Below are positions 63,874-64,000 of a stretch of DNA of 64,000 nucleotides, one piece after another. The position numbers and the translations under genes were made by a program. The stretch's first letter is position 1. Each line of letters begins with the position of its first letter. The notes beneath the pieces are model-generated. The model was not told the DNA's origin. It did not search any database and saw only the letters and a program-made list of their open reading frames with translations. Source of the DNA: Sphingobium cupriresistens (GTDB taxonomy: Bacteria; Pseudomonadota; Alphaproteobacteria; Sphingomonadales; Sphingomonadaceae); contig NZ_SEOO01000014.1 in assembly GCF_004152865.1 (NCBI RefSeq), forward strand, positions 1 through 64,000. The letters run 5' to 3'.

Positions 63874-64000
63874 GTGGCACGCGAGATCACCGGATTTTCC
63901 AACCCGCTGGTGAAGCGCGTCCGCAGCTTGCGGGAAAAAAAGCATCGCAAGGCCGAGGGACTGTTCCTGGCCGAAGGGCTGCGCATCCTGACCGAAGCGC
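63874..64000 (+). CDS. TrmH/SpoU family RNA methyltransferase, N-terminal fragment cut by window end
   Basis: From a GTG start (no ATG fits) 42 codons are visible: ITGFSNPLVKRVRSLREKKH then RKAEGLFLAEGLRILTEA. This is the substrate-binding domain of TrmH-family 2'-O-methyltransferases (motif N-P-x-V-K and F-x-x-E-G). The SAM-binding knot lies beyond the window. It diverges from the AI-2E transporter gene. Confidence 0.85.
   Translation, partial: MAREITGFSNPLVKRVRSLREKKHRKAEGLFLAEGLRILTEA

Overview
The window reads as a chromosomal segment from a high-GC alphaproteobacterium, most likely a sphingomonad (Sphingobium/Sphingomonas type). This is inferred from gene content and order: lptD-surA-pdxA-rsmA; pckA divergent from chvI-chvG-hprK-rapZ-EIIA-HPr; short HPr kinase; RodZ-like protein, CpoB and TilS in a row; many TonB/Tat-type envelope proteins; and dispersed small palindromes of the CCTGAGCCTGTCGAAGG and GTGTTCCCGC/GCGGGAACAC kinds. 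No rRNA, tRNA or CRISPR array was found.

Region 1 (about 1-10,500) is an accessory, mobile-element-like segment whose left end lies outside the window. It has a tyrosine integrase at its right end, an AlpA/excisionase-like protein, an XRE regulator, a Toprim primase-like protein, a DUF3987 helicase-like protein and a train of overlapping small unknown genes. A short rightward operon of small phage-type genes starts near 1.37 kb. No capsid, terminase or conjugation gene is visible, so an integrated satellite (P4/PICI-like) or decayed prophage is the best reading. It carries three striking non-coding structures: three near-copies of the palindrome CGTTACGTAACG at 35-36 bp pitch in a divergent promoter region, seven copies of a TGCCGCACC iteron in both orientations, and a 31-bp imperfect inverted repeat. 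The last two lie just beyond the helicase gene and could be an element origin.

Region 2 (10.6-34.9 kb) is core genome: a glutathione transferase, a TauE/SafE permease, ndk, holC, pepA, the outer-membrane and ribosome maturation cluster lptD-surA-pdxA-rsmA, a pseudouridine synthase, a 2-oxoglutarate oxygenase of the ribosomal hydroxylase type, an rRNA m5C methyltransferase, guaB, ftsH, tilS, cpoB, a rodZ-like gene and ptsP.

Region 3 (35-55.9 kb) is mixed metabolism and envelope: a tandem pair of Tat-signal-bearing PLP aminotransferases, a glyoxalase/SRPBCC/DUF1428 cluster next to two HxlR regulators, lysC, ubiG, lipoproteins, a 5'-truncated TonB-dependent receptor, a CitE-like lyase, an SPFH/NfeD pair, a Tat-exported DUF885 protein and ferredoxin-NADP reductase.

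Region 4 (56-64 kb) is the nitrogen-PTS and envelope-stress block: pckA facing away from chvI-chvG, then hprK-rapZ-EIIA-HPr with four-base overlaps. The matching EI (ptsP) is 22 kb upstream. Together these encode a complete phosphorelay (PtsP to HPr to EIIA) with a kinase that can modify HPr on serine. The window ends in an AI-2E-type permease and the first codons of a TrmH-family RNA methyltransferase.
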